A DNA stretch of 64,000 bases. It comes from Kribbella sp. VKM Ac-2569. GTDB taxonomy: Bacteria; Actinomycetota; Actinomycetes; Propionibacteriales; Kribbellaceae. Shown one piece after another: positions 1 through 8,388 of the stretch. Location of the stretch: contig NZ_SGXJ01000003.1 in the NCBI RefSeq assembly GCF_004216905.1, positions 62,001-126,000 of the forward strand. The letters are read 5' to 3'. The notes under the pieces are model-generated. The model was not told where the DNA came from, made no database searches, and saw only the letters and a list, made by a program, of their open reading frames with translations. Position 1 is the first letter of the stretch. Each line of letters starts with the position of its first letter. The position numbers were made by a program, and so were the translations under genes.

Positions 1-849
1 GGGGCGGCCGGTGTAGCCGTCCAGATCCACGACCGTCGCGCCGGCGGTCCACTCGCCGGCGGTTTCGATCACCAGATTCGCCTCGACGCACCGGACGATC
101 GCAGGATCGATCACCCGCGCCACCGCGACCGGATCGTGCAGCGGCGGCGCCTCGAACCCGAACAGCTCCCGGTACGTCGACGCGAAGAACGTCATCCACT
201 CGCTGCAGATCCGCGCCAACGGCGACCCGATCGCCTCGAGCCGCGCGAGTACGTCGTCCGTCACGAGCGCCTGATGTGTCACGTTCAAGCCACACATCGT
301 GAACGGAACGCCCGATCGAACCACCACGTCGGCCGCCTCCGGATCGACGTACGCGTTGGCCTCGGCAAGCGGCGCGATGTTGCCACGCTCGGTGGACCCG
401 CCCATCCAGACGATCTCGGTGATGTTCGCGGCCAGACCAGGTTCATCGACGAGCAGCCGCGCGATGTTCGTCAACGCGCCGGTCGCGACGATCGTTGCCG
501 GTTTCGAGCGCAGTACGTCGACCAGCAGCTCGTGCGCCGAGTACGGCGACTCCGGGACCGACGGCTCGTCCGTGAACTGCGGACCGTCGAGCCCGGTGCG
601 GCCGTGGACGTCGTCGGCGATGCGCAACCGGCGTACCAACGGCCGATCGGCGCCCCGCGCGACGGGGATGTCGGATGCACCCGCGAGGGAGAGGACGCGG
701 CGCGCGTTCACGGTGCATTTGTCGACGGTCTGGTTGCCGGCCACGGTCGTCACGGCGAGGAGTTCGACGGCCGGATCGGCGACCGCGAGCAGGATCGCCA
801 GCGCGTCGTCGTGGCCGGGATCGCAGTCGAGGATGAGAGGCCCGGTCAT
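1..849 (-). CDS. Nucleoside hydrolase (inosine-uridine type), 3' end cut by window
   Basis: This gene runs off the left edge, leaving 283 codons. It encodes a ribonucleoside N-glycosidase of the inosine/uridine-preferring family, which splits nucleosides into base and ribose for salvage in the cytoplasm. The N-terminus carries the family signature DCDPGHDDA (Asp8, Asp10, Asp14, Asp15 for Ca2+ and ribose binding). Further in are ATGALTNIA, an Asn/Asp segment NAYVDPEAA (Asn165) and a late His-Asp pair, HDP at 238-239. The ATG at 849 is preceded by GGGAGG four bases upstream. That Shine-Dalgarno lies inside a 10-bp hairpin arm (855-864 with 891-900), so translation may be gated. The family call is firm; the exact substrate cannot be read from the sequence. 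Confidence 0.9.
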   Translation of the reverse strand, partial: MTGPLILDCDPGHDDALAILLAVADPAVELLAVTTVAGNQTVDKCTVNARRVLSLAGASDIPVARGADRPLVRRLRIADDVHGRTGLDGPQFTDEPSVPESPYSAHELLVDVLRSKPATIVATGALTNIARLLVDEPGLAANITEIVWMGGSTERGNIAPLAEANAYVDPEAADVVVRSGVPFTMCGLNVTHQALVTDDVLARLEAIGSPLARICSEWMTFFASTYRELFGFEAPPLHDPVAVARVIDPAIVRCVEANLVIETAGEWTAGATVVDLDGYTGRP

Positions 850-854
850 GGGGC

Positions 855-900
855 CTCCCGGCCTGGACTGAGGAGCGGAGCGACGAGGGAAGGCCGGGAG
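855..900 (-). promoter_or_regulatory. Hairpin covering the nucleoside hydrolase ribosome-binding site
   Basis: CTCCCGGCCT at 855-864 pairs perfectly with AGGCCGGGAG at 891-900, with a 26-nt loop. On the minus strand the 3' arm contains most of the GGGAGG Shine-Dalgarno (859-854) of the hydrolase starting at 849. In the folded state the ribosome site would be buried. A role in translational control is inferred. Confidence 0.4.
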
Positions 901-1025
901 TCACAGCCCCATGACCCGCCGCGCCGGAGGCGTGGCATCAAGACAGCCATGCGACAGGGTACGACGGCCGCTCAAGCTGGGAGTTGTTGCTGGGTCCGTG
1001 GGGATTCAGGTCCTATGTTGGCTTC

Positions 1026-3068
1026 ATGAGCGAGAAGGAGCCGCCGGCGAAGGACGAGTCCAGCGCCGACCGGGGCCAGGGTGCCGACCAGGGTGACCGG
1101 AAGAACGACGGACCGCAGCGGCCGCACAAGCCCTGGCGGACCGAGGGACTGCCGGCCGGGCACGGTGACGACGACAAGCCTCGCCGGCCGCGGTGGTGGA
1201 AGTGGGGCGCGTGGATCGTCGGCGGGTACCTGGTGCTCTTCCTGCTCACCACGATGCAGGACCAGATGTCCGGCGGCGAGCAGACCATCGCCTACACCGA
1301 CTTCACCGTGCAGGTGCAGAAGCAGAACGTCGCCGAGATCTTCTCCCGCGGCGACACCATCGAGGGCCGGCTGAAGCAGGCTGCGGAGGTGCCGGGCAAG
1401 AGCGGGTCGACGTACACGAAGTTCACCACCGAGCGGCCGACGTTCGCCAACGACAACCTGTACGGCGACCTGCAGAAGGGCGGCGCGACAGTCCGGGCGA
1501 CGCCGGTGGTCGCGCAGCGCGGCGTGCTGTTGAACCTGCTGATCTCGCTCGGCCCGTTCATCCTGATCGCCGCGTTCTACTTCTGGCTGTTCCGGCGGAG
1601 CCGGGCCGGTGGTGGACTGGGCGGCGGTCTGGGCGGTCTGCTCGGCGGCGGTGGCCAGCAGAAGAAGCCGGTCGACCCGAGCACCGTGCGGGTCACGTTC
1701 GCGGACGTCGCGGGGATCGACGAGGTCGAATCCGAGATCGAGGAGGTCGTCGACTACCTCAAGGACCCGGAGAAGTACCGGCGGCTCGGGGCGCGGGCGC
1801 CGAAGGGCGTGCTGCTGGCCGGCGCGCCCGGGACCGGGAAGACGCTTCTCGCACGGGCGACCGCGGGTGAGGCGGGGGTGCCGTTCTTCTCCGCGAGTGC
1901 CTCGGAGTTCATCGAGATGATCGTGGGCGTCGGTGCGAGCCGGGTGCGGGAGCTGTTCGGCGAGGCGCGGAAGGTGGCGCCGGCGATCATCTTCATCGAC
2001 GAGATCGACACCATCGGACGCGCCCGCGGCGGCGCCCGTTCGGTCGGCGGGCACGACGAGGGCGAGCAGACACTGAACCAGATCCTCACCGAGATGGACG
2101 GGTTCTCCGGTACCGAGGGCGTCGTGGTGCTCGCCGCCACGAACCGTGCCGACGTACTCGATCCGGCTCTGCTCCGGCCCGGCCGGTTCGACCGGACGAT
2201 CACGGTGCATGCGCCGGACCAGCCGGGCCGCGAGGCGATCCTCAAGGTGCACGCGCGCGGGAAGCCGCTTGCGCCGGACGCCGACCTGACCGCGCTGTCC
2301 CGGTCGACGCCCGGCATGACGGGTGCCGACCTCGCCAACCTGCTGAACGAGGCGGCGCTCGCGGCGGCGCGGCAGGGACAGTCGCAGATCACCCACCGCG
2401 ACTTGACCGACGCGCTGGAGAAGGTCCAGCTCGGGACCGCGCGGAACGTGGTGATGCCGGAGGAGGAGCGCCGGCGGACGGCGTACCACGAAGGCGGCCA
2501 TGCGCTGCTTGGCATGATCCAGAAGGGCGCGGACCCGGTCCGGAAGGTGTCGATCATCCCGCGCGGGCGGGCGCTTGGTGTGACGCTGTCGACGCCGGAG
2601 TCCGATCGCTACGGGTACGACGTGGACTATCTGCGCGGCCGGATCATCGGGGCGCTCGGCGGTATGGCGGCCGAGCAGGAGGTCCTCGGTGTCGTCACCA
2701 CGGGCGCCGAGAGTGACCTGGAGACGGCGACGCGGATCGCCCGGTCGATGGTCGGTCGGTGGGGTATGTCGGACGCGATCGGCCCGGTGTCGATCCTTCC
2801 GGCCGAGGGTGACGCCCGTACGGCGGGAGTCTCGGACGAACTGCTCAACACCGTCGATGAGGAGGTACGCCGCCTGATCGAGCAGTGCTACGCCGAGGCC
2901 CGCCGCCTGCTGCGCGAGAACCGGCCGAAGCTCGACTCGATCGCCGACCAGCTCCTCGAACACGAAACCCTCGACGAGGCCGACGCCTACGCCGCCGCCG
3001 GCATCACCCACGGCACGCGCGCCACCGCAGCACCCGAACCTCAACCCGCTCCCCGCGACAGCGCCTAG
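1026..3068 (+). CDS. FtsH-family membrane AAA+ zinc metalloprotease
   Basis: A 680-residue membrane-anchored ATP-dependent protease that degrades membrane and short-lived soluble proteins. Two transmembrane segments (about 57-77 and 167-190) flank an extracytoplasmic region. A Gly-rich linker follows, then the AAA module with Walker A GAPGTGKT (from residue 266), Walker B IFIDEID and an SRH-type DPALLRPGRFD. The protease domain has zinc motif HEGGH (488-492; HEAGH is usual, but the ligands are intact) and a third ligand Asp564 in TTGAESDLETAT. The ATG at 1026 is chosen over an upstream TTG because TATGTT (1014-1019) ends six bases before it, the spacing of a leaderless actinobacterial transcript. 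It is monocistronic and convergent with the DUF4832 pair. Confidence 0.93.
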   Translation: MSEKEPPAKDESSADRGQGADQGDRKNDGPQRPHKPWRTEGLPAGHGDDDKPRRPRWWKWGAWIVGGYLVLFLLTTMQDQMSGGEQTIAYTDFTVQVQKQNVAEIFSRGDTIEGRLKQAAEVPGKSGSTYTKFTTERPTFANDNLYGDLQKGGATVRATPVVAQRGVLLNLLISLGPFILIAAFYFWLFRRSRAGGGLGGGLGGLLGGGGQQKKPVDPSTVRVTFADVAGIDEVESEIEEVVDYLKDPEKYRRLGARAPKGVLLAGAPGTGKTLLARATAGEAGVPFFSASASEFIEMIVGVGASRVRELFGEARKVAPAIIFIDEIDTIGRARGGARSVGGHDEGEQTLNQILTEMDGFSGTEGVVVLAATNRADVLDPALLRPGRFDRTITVHAPDQPGREAILKVHARGKPLAPDADLTALSRSTPGMTGADLANLLNEAALAAARQGQSQITHRDLTDALEKVQLGTARNVVMPEEERRRTAYHEGGHALLGMIQKGADPVRKVSIIPRGRALGVTLSTPESDRYGYDVDYLRGRIIGALGGMAAEQEVLGVVTTGAESDLETATRIARSMVGRWGMSDAIGPVSILPAEGDARTAGVSDELLNTVDEEVRRLIEQCYAEARRLLRENRPKLDSIADQLLEHETLDEADAYAAAGITHGTRATAAPEPQPAPRDSA

Positions 3069-3090
3069 CGTCACGGGCGCAGGCCCGAGC

Positions 3091-3132
3091 CGGGGAACCC
3101 TACCCACCTGTACCAGCCGGCAGAGTTCCCCG
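3091..3132. terminator. Inverted repeat between convergent genes
   Basis: CGGGGAAC (3091-3098) pairs with GTTCCCCG (3125-3132) across a 26-nt loop, between the ends of the FtsH-like gene and the DUF4832 gene. There is no T-run, so a terminator role rests on position only. Confidence 0.35.
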
Positions 3133-3142
3133 CTCCCGGGAC

Positions 3143-4552
3143 CTATCCGACAGTCACGGTCTGGCCTAGGTCGTTGTAACCGGTGGTCGGCTGCCAGGTG
3201 TCAGTGTTGGCGAGGCGGATGGAGTACTCGGGACGGGTGGACAGGAGTGGGTCCGGCAGGTTGATCAGCAGGCGGTACTTGCCGGGAACAGGCGGTGCGG
3301 AGACCTTCCAGTTGAGGTCGGTCGTCGTACCGCTTCCCCAGCGCCGCGGGTCAGCCGGAACGTTGACCTTGAACGTGTGCTCGTCGTTCTGGAAGATCAG
3401 CTGCACCTTGTGCGGGTTGTACGGCGCAGCCCATCCGTCGTTCCGGATCTTCACGCCGACGTTGACCTGGCCGCGCGGCGTCGCCTTGGTCGTGACCGTG
3501 CTCTGGGTGAGCGCGAACCGGTAGCCGAGCTTCTGCTTGACGATCTCGATGTTGTCGCCCCACGTGTTCAGCACGTCGTGGTTGTAGTCGGTGTTGAGGA
3601 ACGAGAAGTGCAGCCGGGCCATCTCGGCGGAGGCCGAGTCCCAGTCCGATCGCGGGGAGTTGACCGCGCAGGTCTCGCCGCCCTCGGGCACATAATTGGT
3701 GTCCTGGGCAACGAAGTCCTTGTCCAGCTCGATCGGGTCGCTGAGGTACGTCCCGAAGTCGTCCGGGCTGGCCAGGAAGCAGTCGTTGTGATGCCCGATC
3801 CTGGCCAGTGGCGAACCGTCGTACGCCTGCTCTGCGGTCAGCGCGCCCTCGGTCCCGGTCGGTACGCCGTACATCCGCTGCTTCATGTAAGGCGTGCGCA
3901 CCTGGATCATCCGGTCCTTCGGGAGGGCCGTCAGGAGGGCGTCGGTCACGGCCTTGCGGTCGGCCCAGTTCTGGTCCGAGACCTGGCTCGGGTCCTGCGG
4001 GTTGCTGAAGTAGTCGGTGTAGTACCCCTCGCCCCACAGACCGACGAAACCGGACTGGACGAGTTCGATCACGTCGGCGTTCTGCCGCAGTACCGGCGTG
4101 AGTTGCTGGATGTGCTTGAGCACCCGGGCAACAGGCGCGTCGCCGTACGGCGTCGGCGGCGGCCAGCCGGCGCCGGGCAGTGCGTACGCGAACCGGACGA
4201 TCGCCTTGACGCCGGCCGCGCGGGCGGTGCGGAAGTCGGCGCGGACCAGGTCGAGGTACTGCTTGTCGATCACGTCCTGGCTCGCGAACTTCTCCAGGTA
4301 GAACACGCGGAGGATCTGCGTGATGTGTTCCTCGGTGCGGAAGTTCCGCAGGGTGGTGACGTCGAGCGGGACGTAGCCGGTGTTGTCGGCTTTGTAGTGC
4401 GTCTCGGTGTGGTGGTAGAACCCGCGCTCGGGGTTCGCGATCACCTCGTCGCTGGTCGTGTAGGTGCGGGTCGTCGTCGGCGGCGCGGCGATCGCCTGCT
4501 GCGCAGGGAGCAGCAGTCCAATCGCACAGACCGCTGCAGCAATCCTCTTCAT
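3143..4552 (-). CDS. Secreted DUF4874/DUF4832 protein (second of tandem pair)
   Basis: A 469-residue protein with a Sec signal peptide (MKRIAAAVCAIGLLLPAQQ, cut near AIAA). The mature part begins with an NPERGFYHH motif typical of the DUF4874 N-terminal domain and continues into DUF4832 (HHNDCFLASPDDFGTY, GGETC). The C-terminus is beta-rich and ends in a RPEYSIRLAN motif. The family's activity is unknown; the fold resembles a glycosidase-like barrel followed by a beta-sandwich, so action on an extracellular glycan is plausible. It starts 9 bases after its paralogue's stop with GGAGA upstream, so the two are co-transcribed. It shares motifs with that paralogue along its whole length and so looks like a tandem duplicate. 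Confidence 0.85.
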   Translation of the reverse strand: MKRIAAAVCAIGLLLPAQQAIAAPPTTTRTYTTSDEVIANPERGFYHHTETHYKADNTGYVPLDVTTLRNFRTEEHITQILRVFYLEKFASQDVIDKQYLDLVRADFRTARAAGVKAIVRFAYALPGAGWPPPTPYGDAPVARVLKHIQQLTPVLRQNADVIELVQSGFVGLWGEGYYTDYFSNPQDPSQVSDQNWADRKAVTDALLTALPKDRMIQVRTPYMKQRMYGVPTGTEGALTAEQAYDGSPLARIGHHNDCFLASPDDFGTYLSDPIELDKDFVAQDTNYVPEGGETCAVNSPRSDWDSASAEMARLHFSFLNTDYNHDVLNTWGDNIEIVKQKLGYRFALTQSTVTTKATPRGQVNVGVKIRNDGWAAPYNPHKVQLIFQNDEHTFKVNVPADPRRWGSGTTTDLNWKVSAPPVPGKYRLLINLPDPLLSTRPEYSIRLANTDTWQPTTGYNDLGQTVTVG

Positions 4553-4561
4553 GGTCGTCTC

Positions 4562-6016
4562 CTAGCTGATGCTGACGGTGTGCAGGAGCGAGTTCATCCC
4601 GGTCGCCGCGTCCCACGTGCTTTGGTTCGCGAGGCGGATCGAGTACTCGGGGCGAGTGGACAGGAGCGGATCCGGCAGGTTGAGCAGCAGGGCGTACGAA
4701 CCGGCCGGAAGACTGCTGGGCACGGTGAGGGTCTGCGACACGGTGGTCGACGTACCCGCGGTCCAGCGGCGTGCGTCGGAGGCGATCGGGAGCTTGTAGG
4801 TGGCGCCGGTCGAGGTGTTCCGCAGTACCAGCTCGAGGCCGCGCGGGTTGAACGGCGTGGCGTAGCCGTCGTTGTGGACGGTGAAGGTGATCGGCAGGCT
4901 GCCGCCGGGGGAGGCGGTGGCCGGGTAGGTGCCGGATTCCAGGCGGAAGCGGTAGCCGAGGTTCTTGCTGACGGTGGTCAGGCAGCCGCCGCTGTTCCAC
5001 GAGTTGAGGACGTTGGGCTCGTAGTCGGTGTTGATGAACGACCAGTGGAACTGCGCGAGTTCAGCGGTCGCGGTCGGGCACTCCGAGCGCGGTGCGTTCA
5101 CGCCGCAGGTCTCGCCGCCCATCGCGACGTACGTCGTCTCGGCCTGCAGATACGGGTACTCGACGGATGGGTTCTCGTACGTGCCGAAGTCGTCGGCGCT
5201 GGCGAGGAAGCAGTCGTTGTGGTGACCGATCCGGGACAGGGTCGATCCGTTGTAGGCGTCGCCGGGCTGGACCGGGGTGGTCGAGTACATGGTCCGCTTG
5301 AACTTCGGCGTACGGAGCTGAATCATCCGGGTCGGCGGCACGACACTCAGCAGCTTGTCGGTGACTGCCTTGCGGTTCGCCCAGTCGGTCGCGGAGACGA
5401 CGCCGGCATTGCCGAAGTTCTGCGTGTAGTACCACTCACCCCAGGCGCCGATCAGACCGGTCTGTACGACGGCGATCACGTCCTTGCCCGCAGCGAGGTA
5501 CGGCGCCAACTGGTCGAGATGCGCCAGTACGCGGTCCTTCGTGGCGTCGTCACCTGTGGTGGACGTGGTGTACGCGAGGCGGAGCACCATCTTGAGACCG
5601 GCTGCACGGACCGTGGCGAGCTGCTGCTGCAACTGGTCGAGAGCGGCCTGGGCGATCGGGCCGTTCTTGTACTCGGCCAGGTAGAAGACGCACATCACCA
5701 GCGAGATGCCCTGACTGGTGCGGTAACCCTGCAGGGTGGACTGGGAGAAGTCGGCTTTGTCGCAGTCACCGGTGTGGTGGTAGAAGCCGCGCTCGGGGTT
5801 CGCGAAGTTCTCGGTCGACGGGGTGTAGGTCACGCCGCTGCTGCTGCCGCCGGTGCCGGCTTGGGCGAACCCGGTGGAGGGGTTGCGGTCGGTGGCGACG
5901 TACACGCGGAGGAACTGCGGGGTGCCGCTGATCGTGGCGCTGGCAGGGGAGACCAGCAGCGTGGCGAGCAGGGCGCAGGCAGTGGCAAGTGTGGTCAACA
6001 GTCGGTACGGACGCAT
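4562..6016 (-). CDS. Secreted DUF4874/DUF4832 protein (first of tandem pair)
   Basis: A 484-residue paralogue of the neighbouring gene. It has an N-terminal signal peptide (hydrophobic stretch ending SPASA), an extra segment of about 50 residues before NPERGFYHH, then HHNDCFLASADDFGTY and the same C-terminal RPEYSIRLAN ending. The ATG at 6016 has AGGAAG 7 bases upstream. A promoter reads TTGACA (6082-6077), a 19-bp spacer, GATTAT (6057-6052). The spacer contains the 13-bp operator also found at the ROK gene's own promoter, so this gene is probably repressed by that ROK protein. Function unknown; the regulator and dehydrogenases nearby suggest carbohydrate use. Confidence 0.85.
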   Translation of the reverse strand: MRPYRLLTTLATACALLATLLVSPASATISGTPQFLRVYVATDRNPSTGFAQAGTGGSSSGVTYTPSTENFANPERGFYHHTGDCDKADFSQSTLQGYRTSQGISLVMCVFYLAEYKNGPIAQAALDQLQQQLATVRAAGLKMVLRLAYTTSTTGDDATKDRVLAHLDQLAPYLAAGKDVIAVVQTGLIGAWGEWYYTQNFGNAGVVSATDWANRKAVTDKLLSVVPPTRMIQLRTPKFKRTMYSTTPVQPGDAYNGSTLSRIGHHNDCFLASADDFGTYENPSVEYPYLQAETTYVAMGGETCGVNAPRSECPTATAELAQFHWSFINTDYEPNVLNSWNSGGCLTTVSKNLGYRFRLESGTYPATASPGGSLPITFTVHNDGYATPFNPRGLELVLRNTSTGATYKLPIASDARRWTAGTSTTVSQTLTVPSSLPAGSYALLLNLPDPLLSTRPEYSIRLANQSTWDAATGMNSLLHTVSIS

Positions 6017-6051
6017 CACGATGCTTCCTCTCGCTGGGCGGGGCGATGGGG

Positions 6052-6082
6052 ATAATCATGGAGTCCAGGAAAATTATGTCAA
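6052..6082 (-). promoter_or_regulatory. Promoter of DUF4832 operon with ROK operator in the spacer
   Basis: On the minus strand TTGACA (6082-6077) and GATTAT (6057-6052) are 19 bases apart. The spacer holds TTTCCTGGACTCC (6072-6060), identical to the 13-mer at 7232-7244. ATAAT/ATTAT half-sites flank the operator. The -35 overlaps the stop codon of the upstream ROK gene. Confidence 0.6.
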
Positions 6083-7215
6083 GGTCTGAGGCCGGTCGTG
6101 ATGGTCGACTCGACCTCGTCGAGCGCCAGCCGGACGGCGCCGAGCGCGACTCCTTCGTCGGCGAACGCGGAAACCCGGATCTCCGGCGTCCGCAGGCACC
6201 ACCGGTCCAGCTCCCGCCGCAACGGCTCCACCATCACGTCCGCCGACCGCGAGAACCCGCCCCCGATCACCACCAACTGCGGATCCAACGTCAGCACCAA
6301 CGCCGACGCCCCCACCGCTAGGTCCTGCACATATGCCCGAACCGCCGCCAGCGCCTCCCGATCACCCGCCCGAGCCGCTACGAACACCCGCTCGAACCCG
6401 TCTGCACCAGGCGCGCTGGACGCGTCGAGCCAGGTGTGCAAGTGATTGGGGGCCTGTTGCCAGCCGGCGGCCGGCAGGGCTCCGATCTCGCCGGACCAGT
6501 TGGCGAAGCCGCGGTGGAGTTTGCCGTCGATGATCAGGCCGGCGCCGGTGCGCAGGCCGGCCAGCAGGAACACCACGTCCTTCGCATACCGCGCGACCCC
6601 GCGCCAGGTTTCCGCTAGCGCTGCTAGCTTGCAGTCGTTCTCGACCCGGACAGGACCCGGCACGAGCCGCCGTACATGAGCACCAAGGTCGACCCCGGTC
6701 CACTCCGGCAGCGAGTCGGAGAGCATCACCTTCCCCGTGCCGTCGACGAGCCCGGTCGTCGCCACCCCCGTCGACCAGATCTGCCCCGCGTCGACGCCCG
6801 CGCCCGCCAGCGCCTTCCGGACGCACCGATCTAGCACCGCTAGCCGTTCGCGCCGGCCGAGCTCCGGGTCGACCTCGATCCGGCTCTGGTTCAGCACCTC
6901 GCCATCCAGGTCAGTGACCAGTGCGAGCGCCTTGTGCCCGCCAATGTCGATCCCGAGCAACCGCCCGGCCCCGGCGTTGAACCGGTACCGCCGAGCCGGC
7001 CGCCCGACCGACCCAGATGCCGGCGCCACCTCGGTCAGCCAACCGCGCCCGAGCAGATCCCGCGCCACATCCTCCGTCGAAGCGCGCGACAGCCGTGTCC
7101 GCTTCGACAACTCGGTGAGCGTCAGCGGCTGATCGCCGCGCAACTCCCGCAGTACGGCGGCCGCGTTGAGCTGGCGCAACCGCGAGAGATCCCCGCCGGC
7201 CGGCTGTTCACTCAT
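6079..7215 (-). CDS. ROK-family transcriptional repressor
   Basis: A 378-residue NagC/Mlc/XylR-type regulator. The N-terminal winged HTH (about residues 10-70, with LTLTELSKRTRLSRASTEDVARD) is followed by a sugar-kinase-fold ROK domain (LLGIDIGGHKALALVTDLDG, RTGAGLIIDGKLHRG, VVIGGGFS). The zinc-binding Cys cluster of sugar-kinase ROK proteins is absent, and the segment after EIGALP is divergent. It probably loses DNA affinity on binding a sugar. It reads toward the DUF4832 pair and away from two dehydrogenases. The same 13-bp site lies just after its own -10 and inside the DUF4832 promoter. The gene also holds two copies of a CTAG-rich 15-mer. Confidence 0.9.
   Translation of the reverse strand: MSEQPAGGDLSRLRQLNAAAVLRELRGDQPLTLTELSKRTRLSRASTEDVARDLLGRGWLTEVAPASGSVGRPARRYRFNAGAGRLLGIDIGGHKALALVTDLDGEVLNQSRIEVDPELGRRERLAVLDRCVRKALAGAGVDAGQIWSTGVATTGLVDGTGKVMLSDSLPEWTGVDLGAHVRRLVPGPVRVENDCKLAALAETWRGVARYAKDVVFLLAGLRTGAGLIIDGKLHRGFANWSGEIGALPAAGWQQAPNHLHTWLDASSAPGADGFERVFVAARAGDREALAAVRAYVQDLAVGASALVLTLDPQLVVIGGGFSRSADVMVEPLRRELDRWCLRTPEIRVSAFADEGVALGAVRLALDEVESTITTGLRP
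6614..6628. repeat. CTAG-rich 15-mer, copy 1
   Basis: GCTAGCGCTGCTAGC inside the ROK gene. It is the exact reverse complement of copies 3 and 4, and it brings rare CTA leucine codons. Confidence 0.6.
6830..6844. repeat. CTAG-rich 15-mer, copy 2 (imperfect)
   Basis: TCTAGCACCGCTAGC, 13 of 15 matches to the consensus, in the same ROK gene 216 bp from copy 1. Confidence 0.45.
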
Positions 7216-7231
7216 CGCGACACCTCACCTA

Positions 7232-7256
7232 TTTCCTGGACTCCTGGATAACTATA
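7232..7256 (-). promoter_or_regulatory. ROK autoregulatory operator and -10
   Basis: TTTCCTGGACTCC (7232-7244) is identical in reverse orientation to 6060-6072. On the minus strand TATAGT (7256-7251) is a good -10, putting the operator at about +1 to +13 of the ROK transcript. Autorepression is inferred. Confidence 0.55.
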
Positions 7257-7310
7257 AGCATCCCGATTGCGCGCGGGTCTCACCGTGTGAACGGGCGCGC
7301 CGGAAGTCTG

Positions 7311-7338
7311 TTGCGCTCTCCTGACAACGTTGTACCGT
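7311..7338 (+). promoter_or_regulatory. Candidate promoter with abutting palindrome, dehydrogenase operon
   Basis: TTGCGC (7311-7316), 16 bp, TACCGT (7333-7338). The 10-bp palindrome ACAACGTTGT (7324-7333) abuts the -10 and could be an operator. Confidence 0.35.
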
Positions 7339-7358
7339 GATCTGCCGACGGTCGAACA

Positions 7359-7368
7359 GAAACGTTTC
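7359..7368. promoter_or_regulatory. LacI-type palindrome GAAACGTTTC
   Basis: A perfect 10-bp palindrome 28 bases before the GTG of the first dehydrogenase, of the kind bound by LacI/GalR proteins. No LacI gene is in the window, so the partner is unknown. Confidence 0.35.
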
Positions 7369-7395
7369 CGAAGGTTTCCACTGAGGAGGACCAGC

Positions 7396-8376
7396 GTGTC
7401 CAACCCGCTGAAGATCGCGACGCTCAGCTTCTGGCACGTCCATGCCGGCGACTACTCCAGGCAGGCTCAAGCACATCCCGGGACGGACCTGGTGGCCGTC
7501 TGGGACGACGATGCCGAGCGCGGCCAGGCCGGTGCCGACAAGTTCGGTGTGGAGTTCACTGGCGACCTTGACGCCCTGCTCGCGCGGGACGACCTGGACG
7601 GCGTCGTGATCACGACGCCGACCGACGTCCACCGGGACATCATGCTCAAGGCCGCGCAGGCCGGAAAGCACATCTACACAGAGAAAGTGCTCGCTCCGAC
7701 GGTCGCCGAGGCCGAGGAGATCGTAGCCGCCACCGACGCGGCCGGCGTGAAGCTGACGGTCTCGCTGCCGCGGCTCGCGCACGGCTACACGACCGCGATC
7801 CAGGAGGTGCTGGACAAGGGCTCGCTCGGCCAGTTGACGTATGGCCGGGTCCGCCTCTCGCACGACGGCGCGATCCCGCGCGACGGCAAGGAGGGCTGGC
7901 TTCCGCAGCGGTTCTTCGAGCCGAAGGCCGCGATCGGTGGCGCGCTCACCGACCTCGGCTGCCACCCGGTGTACCTGATCCAGCTCTTCCTCGGCGCTAC
8001 GCCGGAGACAGTGAGCGCGACGTACCGCTCGGTGGCGGATCGCGGGCTGGAAGACAACGCTGTCGTGGTGGCCGGGTACGGCGACCAGAAGATCGGGGTG
8101 ATCGAGGCGGGGTTCGCGAGCAGCAACCCGTTCACGATCGAGCTGTTCGGGACCGAGGGCACGCTCACATACACCGACGCGGGGAACGTGCTGACCGTGA
8201 ACGGCGAACAGGTGCCGGTTCCCGAGCACTCGCCCGATCCGTTCGCGCAGTGGGTGGATCACATCACCAACGGCACGCGTGCGGACGAGAACATCGAGCG
8301 CGCGGTCGAGTTGACCCGCCTCGTGGTCGCGGCGAACGCGGCGGCCGAGTCCAACCGAGTGATTTCCTACAGCTGA
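7396..8376 (+). CDS. Gfo/Idh/MocA-family oxidoreductase (1)
   Basis: A 326-residue NAD(P)-dependent sugar or cyclitol dehydrogenase. The N-terminal Rossmann half contains EKV in the position of the usual EKP, with the catalytic Lys kept. The C-terminal half carries GGALTDLGCHPVYL with the conserved Asp and His. The GTG at 7396 is chosen because GAGGAGGA ends five bases before it; the TTG far upstream would place 22 odd residues ahead of the Rossmann fold. It is the first gene of a two-gene operon divergent from the ROK repressor. The substrate is unknown, but the context suggests breakdown of a sugar released by the DUF4832 proteins. Confidence 0.88.
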   Translation: MSNPLKIATLSFWHVHAGDYSRQAQAHPGTDLVAVWDDDAERGQAGADKFGVEFTGDLDALLARDDLDGVVITTPTDVHRDIMLKAAQAGKHIYTEKVLAPTVAEAEEIVAATDAAGVKLTVSLPRLAHGYTTAIQEVLDKGSLGQLTYGRVRLSHDGAIPRDGKEGWLPQRFFEPKAAIGGALTDLGCHPVYLIQLFLGATPETVSATYRSVADRGLEDNAVVVAGYGDQKIGVIEAGFASSNPFTIELFGTEGTLTYTDAGNVLTVNGEQVPVPEHSPDPFAQWVDHITNGTRADENIERAVELTRLVVAANAAAESNRVISYS

Positions 8377-8388
8377 GAGGACGTCCCG

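Noticed and set aside
3377..6055. Long plus-strand open frame opposite the DUF4832 pair
   Set aside because: The minus strand has two signal peptides, matching paralogous motifs and ribosome sites; the plus frame has none.
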